Origin: Bacteroidota bacterium
Lineage (GTDB): Bacteria > Bacteroidota > Ignavibacteria > Kapaibacteriales > UBA2268
DNA: 47,658 nucleotides
Direction: 5' to 3'
Assembly (NCBI GenBank): GCA_024278075.1
Contig: JAJRTW010000054.1
Coordinates: forward strand, 1-47,658
The position numbers and the translations under genes were made by a program. Shown here one piece after another: positions 7,916-18,400 of this stretch. Under the pieces are notes generated by a model. The model had not been told where the DNA came from and searched no databases. It saw nothing but the letters and a program-made list of their open reading frames with translations. The stretch's first letter is position 1. Each line of letters opens with the position of its first letter.

Positions 7916-9828
7916 TATTTATAACTCCTTACGGCAAGTTTCACATTCTCGAATTCCAGTTCCTCGCGGTGGCGGAGAGGTTTGTTGCCAACGCCTTTAT
8001 ATTCCCAAGCCGCAACGTGTGAGAATTTCTCGTCGTCACGCAAAGCCTCGCCATCTTCGGTCTGGTGTTCCTCGCGGAAATGAGCTCCGCAGGACTCCTC
8101 GCGTTCGAGTGCATCCCAAGCCATTATCTCGGCAAACTCAAGGAAGTCGGCCACACGCCCGGCCTTTTCGATCACCATGTTCATATCTTCGCTTCTGCCC
8201 GTTACCTTCAGGTTATCCCAGAATTCTTCACGGATGGCAGGTATCTTCTCAAGCATTTTCCTCAATCCTGCTTCGTTGCGCCCCATGCCCACATTATCCC
8301 AGACAAGTTGTCCCAATTCGCGATGGAATGAAGTGGGTGTCCTCTTGCCGTTAATGGATAGAAATTTGTTGATTTTTTCTTTTACTTCCTGCTCGGCTTT
8401 TTTGAATTCGGGATGGTCTGTGCCAGCCTTATCGAGCTTGCCCTGTGCAAGATAATTTGCAATAGTGTATGGAATAACGAAGTATCCGTCGGCCAGGCCC
8501 TGCATCAATGCGCTTGCGCCGAGGCGGTTGGCTCCGTGGTCGGAGAAGTTGGCCTCGCCGAGAACGTGAAGCCCGGGGATTGTGCTCATCAGATTATAGT
8601 CAACCCACAGGCCGCCCATTGTATAATGCGAAGCAGGATATATTTGCATCGGTGTCGAATACGGATCATCGCCTGTAATACGTTCGTACATTTCGAACAA
8701 ATTGCCATAGCGTTCTTCGATAGTCTCTTTGCCAAGGCGGCCGATTGCATCTTCGAAATCGAGGTAAACGCCATATCCTGTTACCGATACGCCCCGGCCT
8801 TCGTCGCATACTTCCTGGGCCGAGCGCGATGAAATATCCCTCGGCGATAGATTGCCAAAGCTGGGGTATTTTCTTTCTAAGAAATAATCTCTTTCATTTT
8901 CGGGAATCTGATTCGGGGGGCGATTGTCCCCTTTCTTCATCGGCACCCAGATTCTGCCGTCATTGCGAAGTGATTCGGACATCAAAGTCAATTTGGACTG
9001 ATGGTCGCCGCTGACCGGAATGCAGGTAGGGTGAATCTGCGTATAGCAGGGATTGGCAAACAGCGCCCCTTTCTTATAGGCCCTGAACGCAGCGGTTACA
9101 TTACATGCCTGGGCGTTAGTTGATAAGAAGAACACATTCCCGTATCCGCCGGTGGCAAGGCAGATCGCATCGGCTTCGAATGATTCAATTTTGCCATTTG
9201 TCAAATCGCGTGTGACAATGCCACGGGCCACGCCGTCGATAAGGACTATGTCCATCATTTCCTTGCGGTTGTGCATTTCTACCTTGCCGGCGCCTATCAT
9301 CCTCGACAAAGCCGAATAAGCACCAAGCAAAAGCTGCTGGCCAGTCTGCCCGCGGGCGTAAAAGGTTCTTGCCACCTGCGCCCCGCCGAAGGACCTGTTG
9401 GCTAACAATCCGCCGTAGTCCCTTGCGAACGGAACGCCCTGGGCGACGCATTGGTCGATGATATTGGTGCTGACCTGTGCCAGCCTGTAAACATTTGCTT
9501 CCCTCGAACGGAAGTCGCCGCCCTTAATTGTGTCATAGAAAAGTCGCCAGATACTATCGCCGTCGTTCTGGTAATTCTTTGCTGAGTTGATACCGCCCTG
9601 GGCCGAAATCGAATGCGCCCGCCGAGGCGAATCATTATAGGTAAATGCTTTCACATTATACCCTAATTCGGCAAACGAAGCCGCAGCCGCACCGCCGGCA
9701 AGGCCGGTACCAACTACGATAATCGAATATTTCCTCTTATTAGCCGGATTGATAAGCTTCATCTCAAAGCGGTGCTTGTCCCACTTGTCCTTCAGAGGCC
9801 CCGACGGGATTCCTGATTCTAATCTCAT
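7915..9828 (-). CDS. sdhA: Succinate dehydrogenase/fumarate reductase flavoprotein subunit
   Basis: The catalytic subunit oxidises succinate to fumarate (or the reverse) at a covalently bound FAD. The N-terminal Rossmann motif is [19 protein letters not shown] near residue 38. The flavinylation histidine is in [12 protein letters not shown], and the substrate and capping region follows with [20 protein letters not shown]. The length (637 aa) and the opening [15 protein letters not shown] match Bacteroidetes-type SdhA. A strong ribosome-binding site (AGGAGG) lies just upstream of the ATG, inside the sdhC end, with a 4-bp ATGA overlap. The direction of the reaction in the cell cannot be told from sequence. 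Confidence 0.97.
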   Translation of the reverse strand: MRLESGIPSGPLKDKWDKHRFEMKLINPANKRKYSIIVVGTGLAGGAAAASFAELGYNVKAFTYNDSPRRAHSISAQGGINSAKNYQNDGDSIWRLFYDTIKGGDFRSREANVYRLAQVSTNIIDQCVAQGVPFARDYGGLLANRSFGGAQVARTFYARGQTGQQLLLGAYSALSRMIGAGKVEMHNRKEMMDIVLIDGVARGIVTRDLTNGKIESFEADAICLATGGYGNVFFLSTNAQACNVTAAFRAYKKGALFANPCYTQIHPTCIPVSGDHQSKLTLMSESLRNDGRIWVPMKKGDNRPPNQIPENERDYFLERKYPSFGNLSPRDISSRSAQEVCDEGRGVSVTGYGVYLDFEDAIGRLGKETIEERYGNLFEMYERITGDDPYSTPMQIYPASHYTMGGLWVDYNLMSTIPGLHVLGEANFSDHGANRLGASALMQGLADGYFVIPYTIANYLAQGKLDKAGTDHPEFKKAEQEVKEKINKFLSINGKRTPTSFHRELGQLVWDNVGMGRNEAGLRKMLEKIPAIREEFWDNLKVTGRSEDMNMVIEKAGRVADFLEFAEIMAWDALEREESCGAHFREEHQTEDGEALRDDEKFSHVAAWEYKGVGNKPLRHREELEFENVKLAVRSYK

Positions 9829-10526
9829 AACCCACCTCCTACTATTCCTAACATTATTGTTAATGGCATCAATATATACCCCGTTGCAACGATAAATGCA
9901 AATATACGGCTGAACCTGACGATCACCGGAGTCAGCCTCGGCCCGGCTATGCTGAGCGTCTGGAACATACTCTGAACGCTGTGGTTCAGGTGCATCGCCA
10001 GGAAAATCACACCGACAATATAAATAAGCGAAACCGGCACACTCCTAAACCCGGCGATTACCATATAATAAGCATCCTGCCGCTCGAATATGCCAAGCGG
10101 ACCATATCTTTCAACATGCCCGTAAATCGAAGAATCGGCCACGCCCGCGGTGAAGTGTAAAAGATGATAAACAAGAAACAAAAAGATCGCTATACCGCCA
10201 TAAATCATCGTCCGCGACGATAAAGTCGACCGCACATAGGCCTTCACCTGATACTTGGCCGGCTTTGTCGATTTATTAAGGAAATAAAGCCGGATCGCAG
10301 TAATAATATGCAGAATAAGGCAGATAAAAAGGAAAATTCTCACCAGCCAAAGCAGCTCTCCGAGGCTTTGCAGGAAATGGGCATAAGTATTGAACACCTC
10401 CCTGCCGATAAGTATCTGCAGGTTGCCAACCATATGCCCGAATACGAACAAAACCAGTATTACCCCGGTGCCGGCCATCACTATTTTACTCAGGATGGTG
10501 GATTTGAGGTAGCTAAATAGTCCCAT
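9825..10526 (-). CDS. sdhC: Succinate dehydrogenase cytochrome b subunit (b558 family)
   Basis: This 233-aa protein has five predicted membrane helices and candidate haem-ligand histidines in [24 protein letters not shown] and [10 protein letters not shown]. That is the fused, single-anchor arrangement of the B. subtilis-type (two-haem) complex II. No separate sdhD is present, as expected for this type. It is the first gene of sdhCAB and overlaps sdhA by 4 bp. No clear Shine-Dalgarno site precedes its ATG. Confidence 0.95.
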   Translation of the reverse strand: MGLFSYLKSTILSKIVMAGTGVILVLFVFGHMVGNLQILIGREVFNTYAHFLQSLGELLWLVRIFLFICLILHIITAIRLYFLNKSTKPAKYQVKAYVRSTLSSRTMIYGGIAIFLFLVYHLLHFTAGVADSSIYGHVERYGPLGIFERQDAYYMVIAGFRSVPVSLIYIVGVIFLAMHLNHSVQSMFQTLSIAGPRLTPVIVRFSRIFAFIVATGYILMPLTIMLGIVGGGL

Positions 10527-11083
10527 AGTTTAACTTTTAATTTGTGAAAAAATCCCGACAATTATATTATTGATTAACCTACTGTTTTTTATTGCTGATT
10601 AACCTGCTATTAATATTAAGTACATCGTTTAGATGCGGCTAAATTCGTATTTCAAAGCTTCACGGCGAGTTTTTAAATGGATATGGAATCTCATGTGATG
10701 AATAAATTCTGTGCATTATTATTCATTATTATTCAATAACTATAATGGCCGTTCTTTTCGATTGAATTATCATTCTAATCTTCGAATTGGCAATATCAAC
10801 TTACAAAAAAGAAGTAATATATTCAACCAATTATTATATACTGTAACTCCACTTGTTGAGATGGCAAAATCCCGTTTTATCCGGAAGAGTGGGTTAAGGA
10901 ATTCTGAAAATCGTTTCGAAGATATTTTGAGATAAATACAAAAATATGTAAATTGCGATTAATAAGCATCTACGGGATTAATATGTATTATGCATACAAA
11001 CGAGTATCCCATAATGCAAGGAAATATCATTGTGCAAGTGAAAAGTTGCTGGATGATTAAATATGCAACAAAAGAGTTATTTT
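10527..11083. other. Intergenic region between divergent sdhCAB and the AAA/TOPRIM pair
   Basis: About 560 bp of AT-rich DNA must hold the promoters of both divergent operons. A near-duplicate phrase (tgattaacctact / tgattaacctgct) occurs around 10570-10607. The short open frame at 10711-10935 has no coding character. I found no RNA gene or clear promoter consensus here. Confidence 0.5.
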
Positions 11084-12187
11084 ATGAAAAAGCTTAATAT
11101 TTATAATTATAAATGCTTAGAAAAAGTTGAAATGTCAGGCTTGACAAGGGTAAATCTTTTTACAGGGAGAAACAACACCGGAAAATCAACTATTTTGGAA
11201 GCTCTGTCTTTATTTGCAGCAAAAGGCAGCATGGGGTGGATTTTTCAGCTTTTGGACAGCAGGGGCGAATTTAATAAATACGACGATGAAGATGCAAATT
11301 TTGAAACAAATTTAGAATTAATATCGACATTTTTTAGTAATCGAATCGTTGGATTTACCAAAAGCGATAAAATCTCTATAAATTCGGATGTTGAGACCTT
11401 TTCAATGCGGTTTGTAAAATTCGTTGAAGAGGATGTTGTTGAAAAGGATGAATCCGGAAATGAAAAAATAGTTGGAAAGAGAAGGAATTTCAACTATGAA
11501 TTATTTGACGATGTTTCTTATGGCCTTGAATTAAAAGAGGGTTCAAATACTAATATTCTTCATTTGGATAGACGTTTATTCGGAAGAAGGCCTCCTACAT
11601 TTGAAACTTATAAATTTCATTTAATAAATGCCAAGGGAGATGATATTCAAAATAGTGCATCTCTTTGGGATGAAATAACACTTTCTGACAAAGAAGATTT
11701 AGTAATTGAAGCTTTGAAAATTGTTGAGCCAAGTATAGACCGCTTGTCTTTTGTAGGTGAAAATACTTTTAGAGGTTCAAGATCAAGATCAAGATATCCA
11801 ATAGTCAAATTAAGTACAGCGTCAAACCTGTATCCCTTGAAAGCAATGGGTGACGGGATAAATAGGATATTGAATATAACATTAGCCCTTGTTAATTCGG
11901 ATAATGGGTTTTTATTAATTGATGAATTTGAGAATGGCTTGCATTATTCAATTCAGGAGCAAATGTGGGAAATAATATTTGAAATATCAAATCGATTAAA
12001 TATTCAAGTATTTGCAACTACTCATAGCAATGACAGTATAAATTCTTTCGCGAAAGTATTAGAAAAGGGAAGCAATTTAGATGGAAGTTTGTATCGTCTT
12101 GATAGAAAGGAAGGGGAAATTAAAGCACATCTATTTTCTAAGGAAGAAATTACCGAAGCTTCACGTCAACATATAAACTTGCGTTAA
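11084..12187 (+). CDS. OLD-like AAA ATPase, first gene of a predicted defence pair
   Basis: The ATG at 11084 is preferred because MKKLNIYNYKCLEKVEM is the usual opening of these ABC-like (AAA_15/AAA_21) ATPases; the ATG at 11063 would add seven residues. Walker A is GRNNTGKST (28-36). A signature-like MGDGINRIL, Walker B with FLLIDEFENGLH, and the switch histidine in ATTHSND follow in the usual order. Length is 367 aa. The next gene, five bases downstream, encodes a TOPRIM nuclease-like protein. This mirrors two-gene OLD/PARIS-type systems (AriA + AriB), in which the ATPase senses infection and the TOPRIM partner acts as toxin. DNA is much more AT-rich than flanking genes, suggesting transfer. 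Whether the pair defends against phage is inference. Confidence 0.82.
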   Translation: MKKLNIYNYKCLEKVEMSGLTRVNLFTGRNNTGKSTILEALSLFAAKGSMGWIFQLLDSRGEFNKYDDEDANFETNLELISTFFSNRIVGFTKSDKISINSDVETFSMRFVKFVEEDVVEKDESGNEKIVGKRRNFNYELFDDVSYGLELKEGSNTNILHLDRRLFGRRPPTFETYKFHLINAKGDDIQNSASLWDEITLSDKEDLVIEALKIVEPSIDRLSFVGENTFRGSRSRSRYPIVKLSTASNLYPLKAMGDGINRILNITLALVNSDNGFLLIDEFENGLHYSIQEQMWEIIFEISNRLNIQVFATTHSNDSINSFAKVLEKGSNLDGSLYRLDRKEGEIKAHLFSKEEITEASRQHINLR

Positions 12188-12192
12188 TACTT

Positions 12193-12816
12193 ATGAATCA
12201 GGTACTATTAGTAGAGGGTAGAGATGACTTGTTCGTTTTTACTAATATTTTTGAAAAGCACAAGGTAAATGAATCTTTTAAGATTATTGACAAAGAGGGT
12301 GTTGACAATATATTGAAGGGGTTGCCAATTTATGCGAAAAGTGACCTTGCTACGATTGGAATTATTATTGATGCTGATTCCGGTATTTTACAGAAATGGA
12401 GAAGATTGAAATCTGTTTTATCGGAAATAGGATATGTTGTTCCGAACAAACCGTTAGATGGCGGAACAATTATTCGAGATGAAAACTTGCCGGTATTCGG
12501 AGTATGGATCATGCCTGATAATAATGAAAATGGCATGTTGGAGGATTTTGTAAAGTATCTAATACCAAGTAGTGATAAGATAATGCCTTTTATAGAGGAG
12601 ACATTAGATTTATTAGAATCCAAGAAAATAAATAAATATAAGCCTATTCATAAATCTAAAGCGAGCATTCACACATGGCTTGCATGGCAGAAAACACCAG
12701 GCACACCAATGGGATTGGCAATAAATAAAACTTATTTGGATACGAATCAAAAGTTATGCAAGTCTTTTGTGGATTGGATAAATAAATTTTATAATGGATG
12801 CGCTAAAGAAAGATAA
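12193..12816 (+). CDS. DUF3226-like TOPRIM protein, partner of the AAA ATPase
   Basis: This 207-aa protein opens with LLVEGRDD (catalytic glutamate of the TOPRIM fold, residue 8), then has IIIDADSG (the DxD pair, residues 60 and 62) and IMPDNNENGMLEDF, which resembles the DUF3226 signature. It has no signal peptide or membrane helix. TOPRIM domains in OLD, Gabija and PARIS systems cut nucleic acid with bound Mg2+. Here the domain is a separate small protein rather than fused to the ATPase. The 5-bp gap to the upstream gene indicates one operon. It is the likely effector of the pair; its substrate (DNA or tRNA) cannot be told from sequence. Confidence 0.8.
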   Translation: MNQVLLVEGRDDLFVFTNIFEKHKVNESFKIIDKEGVDNILKGLPIYAKSDLATIGIIIDADSGILQKWRRLKSVLSEIGYVVPNKPLDGGTIIRDENLPVFGVWIMPDNNENGMLEDFVKYLIPSSDKIMPFIEETLDLLESKKINKYKPIHKSKASIHTWLAWQKTPGTPMGLAINKTYLDTNQKLCKSFVDWINKFYNGCAKER

Positions 12817-12887
12817 AATGCAAGCGAATTGAAAGTGAAGTATCGAACAATAAATAGTAGATCACCGTTTTACGTGGTTGCGACTTT

Positions 12888-12939
12888 CAACTTATCCACA
12901 GCTTCAAACTTTGGATAAGTTGGGCAAGCATTATCCCCA
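12888..12939. promoter_or_regulatory. Cluster of DnaA-box-like sites within a 10-bp inverted repeat
   Basis: A perfect consensus DnaA box, TTATCCACA, lies at 12892-12900. A second near-box on the minus strand (TTATCCAAA, 12918-12910) and a third, TTATCCCCA, at 12931-12939 follow. The first two form an inverted repeat with exact arms caacttatcc (12888-12897) and ggataagttg (12913-12922). Three sites in 48 bp are more than expected by chance, but there is no dnaA, dnaN or rpmH nearby. It may be a DnaA-regulated promoter, a titration site, or coincidence. The rest of the 12817-13213 gap shows no gene. Confidence 0.4.
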
Positions 12940-13213
12940 GCCCTCATCACCCGATTTATCAGAATTCCGTAATTCAACTGATTGTTTTGCTGTGCTGAAA
13001 TTCCGTAGATTGCGTATGCATTCGGTTTATTCGTTTCCGGCAAGATTAATCATTACCGAAATTATTTCTATCGTTCTCGATATTAATTCCGATTGTTAAT
13101 AAGAATAGCTTTTATTTTTATTCAAAATACTATATTTTGCTGTATTCTGAATTATGGAATATTCAAAAAAGTAAATAGTATTGCCAAAGCGGCTAATGGC
13201 ATAGAGGTTAAGG

Positions 13214-13651
13214 ATGAATTTCAAGTTCGCAGATACTGACATTAAGAAGATTTCGGATATATTGAGCTGCCCACCGAAGCAGTTTGGCAGCGGATGGTCG
13301 TGGCAGATGAAGAATACGGAAACCGGCCAGGGTCTTGTCTTTTCGATATATAACGAAGTCGGCCTGGGCGGCGGAAAAACGGGCGTATTGGTATCGGTGC
13401 AGACTCAGCACGGCTATTTCGAGCTGCACGATTGCAACGGATATTTGATTTTCGAGCCGGATGAAGTTATTTTCCTGAGTGCAACGGGCGATAAAGTATC
13501 GAGCATGAGCATCGGGCGTTCGGCCACCTGTTCTCTATATTCGAATATCAGCCGCGATATATTGAATGCGGATTTTGCTGCGCTCGACCCGGCGGTACTG
13601 CTTTCGGCCATGCAATTGTCAATCACCGAAAGCGTTTTGCCGGTTGAATAA
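13214..13651 (+). CDS. Hypothetical 145-aa protein upstream of ybeY
   Basis: I do not recognise this gene. It is a soluble-looking alpha/beta protein with no signal peptide. It has a glycine-rich loop (NEVGLGGGKTGVLV, residues 47-60) that is not a canonical P-loop, and a central segment of alternating strands (GYFELHDCNGYLIFEPDEVIFLS). A purine-rich ribosome-binding site (aggttaagg) precedes the ATG. GC content and codon use match the housekeeping genes downstream. It reads in the same direction as ybeY, 54 bp upstream, so it may be cotranscribed. The conserved-looking aromatic and acidic residues suggest a real gene; no function can be given. Confidence 0.75.
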   Translation: MNFKFADTDIKKISDILSCPPKQFGSGWSWQMKNTETGQGLVFSIYNEVGLGGGKTGVLVSVQTQHGYFELHDCNGYLIFEPDEVIFLSATGDKVSSMSIGRSATCSLYSNISRDILNADFAALDPAVLLSAMQLSITESVLPVE

Positions 13652-13705
13652 TTACATGTAATTACCATTATCTTATAGAATATAAGTTCTTCCACACTTC
13701 GAATT

Positions 13706-14137
13706 ATGGGAATAAATATCAATATTTATAATTCAAGTTCATTGAAACATCTGCCGAAAAGCAAGACAAAGAGGGTAATCGAAAATGTTTTAGGCGGCGA
13801 AGGTATTGAGGATGCGGAAATAAGCCTTATTTTTGCAGGCAACAGCCTTATCCGCAAACTTAATAAAGATTATTTACAACATGACTGCACCACGGACGTT
13901 ATTGCGTTCGCACTTGAAGAAAATGAGATAGAGCATGAAGCTATAATAAACATTGATGGCGAAATATATATCGGCGTTGAAGTGGCCAAACGGCAGGCGG
14001 AAGAATATTCGGTTTCTTTGGCTTGCGAGATTAAAAGGCTGGCTGCCCACGGCACATTGCATCTGGCAGGATATGACGATTCGACCGCAGAGCTAAGAGA
14101 GCAAATGAGGCAGTTGGAAGATAAATATATAAAATAA
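13706..14137 (+). CDS. ybeY: Endoribonuclease YbeY (rRNA maturation factor)
   Basis: YbeY is a zinc-dependent single-strand RNA endonuclease needed for 16S rRNA 3'-end maturation and ribosome quality control. The substrate-side motif CTTDVIAFAL and the zinc motif HGTLHLAGYDD near residues 113-123 are present. The usual third ligand is histidine (HGxLHLxGYDH), but here it is aspartate. I recall the same substitution in Bacteroidetes YbeY proteins, so it is probably a lineage variant rather than a dead enzyme. Length (143 aa) is normal. Confidence 0.93.
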   Translation: MGININIYNSSSLKHLPKSKTKRVIENVLGGEGIEDAEISLIFAGNSLIRKLNKDYLQHDCTTDVIAFALEENEIEHEAIINIDGEIYIGVEVAKRQAEEYSVSLACEIKRLAAHGTLHLAGYDDSTAELREQMRQLEDKYIK

Positions 14138-14199
14138 TATTAGTTGAAAATTCTATCTATATAACAACATATAGTTATTAAAGCAACCTGCGTTAAATT

Positions 14200-14658
14200 A
14201 TGTTTGAAAGAATTATCGAAATAATTGTTTACGTTATATCGGAATTGAAGCAAAATAAGCACATTTCTGATATTGACGTAGACCAGCTGCACGAACTTGG
14301 GTATACCAATTCGGAGATTTCAACTGCATTCAGCTGGCTTGTCGACCGCATGGAATTCTCCGATCAGATGTTTCTGAAGGACGAAACGACAAGCGACGAT
14401 TCATTCCGTATCCTTCACGAAGCCGAAAGGGAACTCTTTACTCAAGAGGCCGTTGGCGAGCTTATTCAGCTGCATTCTCTGGGGATTTTGACTAACGAGC
14501 ATATCGAAAGCCTTATCGAGCGGGCATTGATTACCGGTATGGACAGAATTGACAGTAGCGGATTGAAGTCGTTTGTTGCCGGCATGATATTTAACGCTCA
14601 TCCATCGGCCAAGTCGGGCAACAGAATACTCCTAAGGGGCAACGACACGATACATTAG
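14200..14658 (+). CDS. smg: Smg/DUF494 family protein
   Basis: The opening MFERIIEIIVYVISEL and the pattern LxELGYTNSEISTAFSWLVDRM resemble the N-terminal helix pair of the Smg (DUF494) family. The end, with a short helical repeat (GILTNEHIESLIERALI), also fits. The family is about 150-160 aa and is usually found near topA, dprA or fmt in proteobacteria; its function is not established. Here it follows ybeY by 62 bp on the same strand and is followed by a tRNA gene, so the three may share a transcript. Confidence 0.75.
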   Translation: MFERIIEIIVYVISELKQNKHISDIDVDQLHELGYTNSEISTAFSWLVDRMEFSDQMFLKDETTSDDSFRILHEAERELFTQEAVGELIQLHSLGILTNEHIESLIERALITGMDRIDSSGLKSFVAGMIFNAHPSAKSGNRILLRGNDTIH

Positions 14659-14712
14659 ATTGCAGGCTTTCGGCAAGTGTCTCCGTATAATGTATTAGTG
14701 TATAATAAAAAT

Positions 14713-14786
14713 GGTCCAGTAGCTCAGTTGGATAGAGCACAAGTTTCCTAAACTTGGGGCCGCAGGTTCGAATCCTGCCTGGATCA
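14713..14786 (+). tRNA. tRNA-Arg (anticodon CCT)
   Basis: A full cloverleaf can be drawn. The acceptor stem is GGTCCAG/CTGGATC, D stem GCTC/GAGC, anticodon stem CAAGT/ACTTG with loop TTCCTAA, five-base variable loop, and T stem GCAGG/CCTGC with loop TTCGAAT. Anticodon CCT reads AGG codons. The CCA end is not encoded. It lies 54 bp after smg. Confidence 0.96.
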
Positions 14787-15487
14787 CACCGCTGTAATCG
14801 TATAATCTTATATTAATCATTTGCTTATGCGAATATGTTTTAGAAGTCATCAATATCTCAAATAATAATATTTTCTGCCATTACTATCCGGCAAAAACAG
14901 CAACTGAATAGCCCGAGTAATAGTTATCAACTACGTTTTGCCCTATATTGTGCTGTTATTGATACAATTATGAAATTATCTATTAAATCATAACTAACAG
15001 TCACCCTGAGTAGAGTCGAAGGGTTTGCTATGATCTTGCAAATAGCTTAAGAATATTGAATTTATGTTCTGCCAGTTATAACAACTGACAGAACGTTGAA
15101 TATTAATTTATTGTGAGATGTTGCAGGAAAAACAATCATAATTTATTAGTGAAACGCAGAAGTGTTCGGTTAACAATGAGAGACGTTCCTAATTTATACC
15201 TAATAATTATGATTTGTCATTGCGGAACTCGTTTCAGAATCCAGTCTTCACGGGCTATGTGGCCATATTGATATGGATTCCGGATCAAGTCCGGAATGAC
15301 ATTATTTTGAAATTGTAAATAGTTATTAATGCTTTCAACACGTCATTTCACAATTTTATCTCCGGCAGCAGGAGATCGATAACTCAGAATGGCCATTCCG
15401 GAGACTTTTCCCACGAGTTAAAACTCGTGGCTATTGAAAGTTATTGTATAAACATTATCTCAAATTCAACATCCGGGATAAAACACA
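14787..15487. repeat. Gene-free region with several dispersed palindromic repeats
   Basis: About 700 bp contain no credible gene. Visible elements are a TCACCCTGAG...CGAAGGGT fragment (15001-15024); a 29-bp imperfect palindrome of the CAGTTGTAACAACTG family (15066-15094); a TCATTCTGA-type element starting gtcattgcgg and ending ccggaatgac (15216-15300); and a 20-bp hairpin ccacgagtt/aactcgtgg (15411-15430) just past the end of the RND gene. The last could act as a transcription barrier. Confidence 0.7.
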
Positions 15488-18400
15488 TCATTTCCCGAAC
15501 TTCATCATACCGCTCAATCTATATGTTATCTTGTACAGAGCCGGCACTACGAACAGAGTAAGGAAAGTGGAAGCTATCAGCCCGCCGATAATCGTCCAGC
15601 CCATCGGGGCCCACATCTTGCCGCCCAGCACTGTTAGCGGCAGCAGGCCGCCTACGGTTGTGGCAGTTGTAAGGACGATAGGCATAAACCGTGTCTCGCC
15701 GGCTTCTTTGATGGCCTCGATAACATCTTTGCCGCCCTGCCTTAATTTGTTGATGTAGTCCACCAGAATTATGGAGTTGTTCACCACAATTCCCACCAGC
15801 GAGGTCAGGCCCACAAATGCCATAAACGAGAAAGTAAGCCCCATAATAAATAAGGCGAATATTGATCCGATGATTGCAAGCGGGATAGCGGAAAATACGA
15901 TGAATGGCTGGATGTACGATTTAAATTGCAGTACCAATACGGCGAATATTCCTATCATAGCGATTAATATTGCCTGCAGCATACCGCCGAATGATTCCTC
16001 GCGGCTTTCCTGCTCGCCCTTCACCTGGAATTGATAGCCTTCCGGCCATTGGTATTCCTCCAGCTGGCCAACCACCTTGGATGTGGCTTCCAGTACGGAT
16101 TGCCCCGAAATAACATCGGCTGTTATAGATACATTTCGTATTAGGTTGAAATGGTTAATGGATAATGGCGAAGCGACGAATTCAACCCTGGCGATTTGCC
16201 GGAGCGGTATGTTGGCGCCCGAACTTGATTGTATGTAAACCTTGCCAAAATCGTCAACCGACACCTTCTTCTTTGACGGCAGCCGGACTACAATATCATA
16301 ATTCTTACCGTCGCTGTCGCGATATCTCGACACCGGAACGCCGGCAAGATTGGCACGGACGGTCTTGTCAATATCAATCAGAGACACGCCGAGCATAGAT
16401 GCCTTATACCTGTTTATATCGATATGAAGGTCGGTCTTCGTGGTGCTTAGCGGATTGTTTATATTGATAGTACCCGAAACGGATTCAATCATATTCTCTA
16501 CATCTTTCGACAGCTTTTTGAGCATATCCAGGTCATCGCCAATAACTTTTATGGCAATCGGAGCTTCGATTGGCGGGCCTTGCTCAAGTTCTTTCACATC
16601 AATCTTCACACCAGGAATATCGGAGAATCGCTTCCTGAGTTCCGAATATAATTCCTCCATCGAATCCATATATTCTTCCTTAACTTCAACCAATAATTGT
16701 GCATAGCCCGAGTTGTAATTCTTCGGAAGCACGTTGTAATACACCTTCGGATTGCCATGGCCCACGTTTGTAGCAAAACGTTTAACTTCTTCCCTCGACG
16801 CTAAATACTCTTCAACCATCGAGGCATATTTATCGGTTTTATCGAGATTGGTCCCGGCCGGGGCATTGATTTCAATAAAGAACTGCGGCTTTTCGGCTTT
16901 TGGGAAGAAGCTAAGCCCAATGAAGAAAGAAGCAAACACCACACTTCCGACAAGTGAGCACAGGGCTATGGCGATTGTTGTAAAACTATGTTTGACAGCT
17001 TTGCCAAGCATTCTTCTGTAAACAGTTGAAACGAATCTATCGAAATACCGCCTGATGGGATTCTTCTCAATTGCCTCCGGGCCTGAGTCCCGAGTTTGAA
17101 TCATTTTTGGCTTTTTGAGAAATTTGCTGAGCAGAAACGGCGTAAGGGATAGCGACAAAATCAATGACGCCACCAGTGAATAAACAACAGTTAGCGGCAG
17201 GCTGCGTATGAATTGCCCCACATCCTCGCCTATCATAATCATAGGGACGAAGGCCAAAACCGTAGTAACCGTCGAGCTTACCACAGCCCACCCGATTTGG
17301 CTGGTTCCGAGATACGCCGCTTCTCTGCGAGAATAGCCCATTTTCATAAATCTCGTAATATTCTCAGTCACAACGATAGCGTTGTCCACCAACAGGCCTA
17401 AGGCGATTACCAGCCCGGCAATCGTCATCTGCTGGAGGCCAAATCCGCTATTTGCTATTGCAAAGATGCCGATGAATAGCGAAATCGGAATTGCTATCAT
17501 AACGATTATCGATGCCCGAAACCCAACAGCCAGCAATACAACCAACCCAACAAGGAACAACCCCTGAAGCAGATTGGAGAAGAATACAGACAGCCTGCTG
17601 TCGACGCTTTCCGACTGGTCGAATACGTAATCCATTGCGATATGCGGCGGTATCGTTGAAGCAAATTCCGCCAGCTTTGCCTTTAGATTCTCCATCACAG
17701 TGAAGATATTAGTTCCGTTCTTTTGAGTAATGGAAACCCATATCGCCTTCCGGCCATCTAACCTTGCCTTATATTTAATATCTTCATAACCCGGATACAC
17801 ATCAGCTACATCTTTCAAAAAAACCGGAATTCCACCCATCGAATGTATAATCGTATTCTTAATATCGTCTATATCATCATAATTTCCGCTGGTGGTGACA
17901 TTGAACTTCTTGCCTCCCATGTCAATACTGCCTCCGGGAATATTTGCCCCCGATTCGCTTAATGCCTTAAATATCTGCCCGATACCTATGTTGTTCTGAG
18001 ACATCCGGCCGGGGTTGATCGAAACTTTAATCTCCTGCTCGGGACAGGCATGAATCTCTACTTTCCGAATTCCCGATACTTTTTCAATCTCTTTTTTCAG
18101 CCCTTTGGCTGTTTTCTCCAATGCTTTATACGAAGCGGAGTCTGAAATCAAGGCAAGCTGGAGGATGCTCACATCTCCCACTTCCCATTTGGCAATATCG
18201 AGTTTTATTATTTCATCAGGCAGAATCGATTGAACGCCGTTTACTTTTTGCGCCACCTCGCGATACTTTTCGTCGGAGTCGGCACTGAATAAATACTTAA
18301 TATTGATAACGGCAAGGCCATCGCCGGCATAGGATGCTATTTCCTTAATATCTTCGAGTTCGTTAACAGCTTCCTCGATTGGCTCGACCACCAATTCTTC

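Noticed and set aside
8589-9014. Several open frames opposite or within sdhA and asnS
   Set aside because: They are shadow frames of strongly conserved genes in GC-richer DNA.
10711-10935. 74-aa open frame between sdhC and the AAA gene
   Set aside because: There is no ribosome site or recognisable motif, and its composition is like the surrounding non-coding DNA.
12888-12939. Chromosomal origin of replication
   Set aside because: Only three box-like sites, no AT-rich unwinding element clearly placed, and no dnaA, dnaN, rpmH or gidA nearby.
12878-13099. 73-aa open frame after the TOPRIM gene
   Set aside because: It overlaps the DnaA-box-like inverted repeat, lacks a start signal and resembles no protein.
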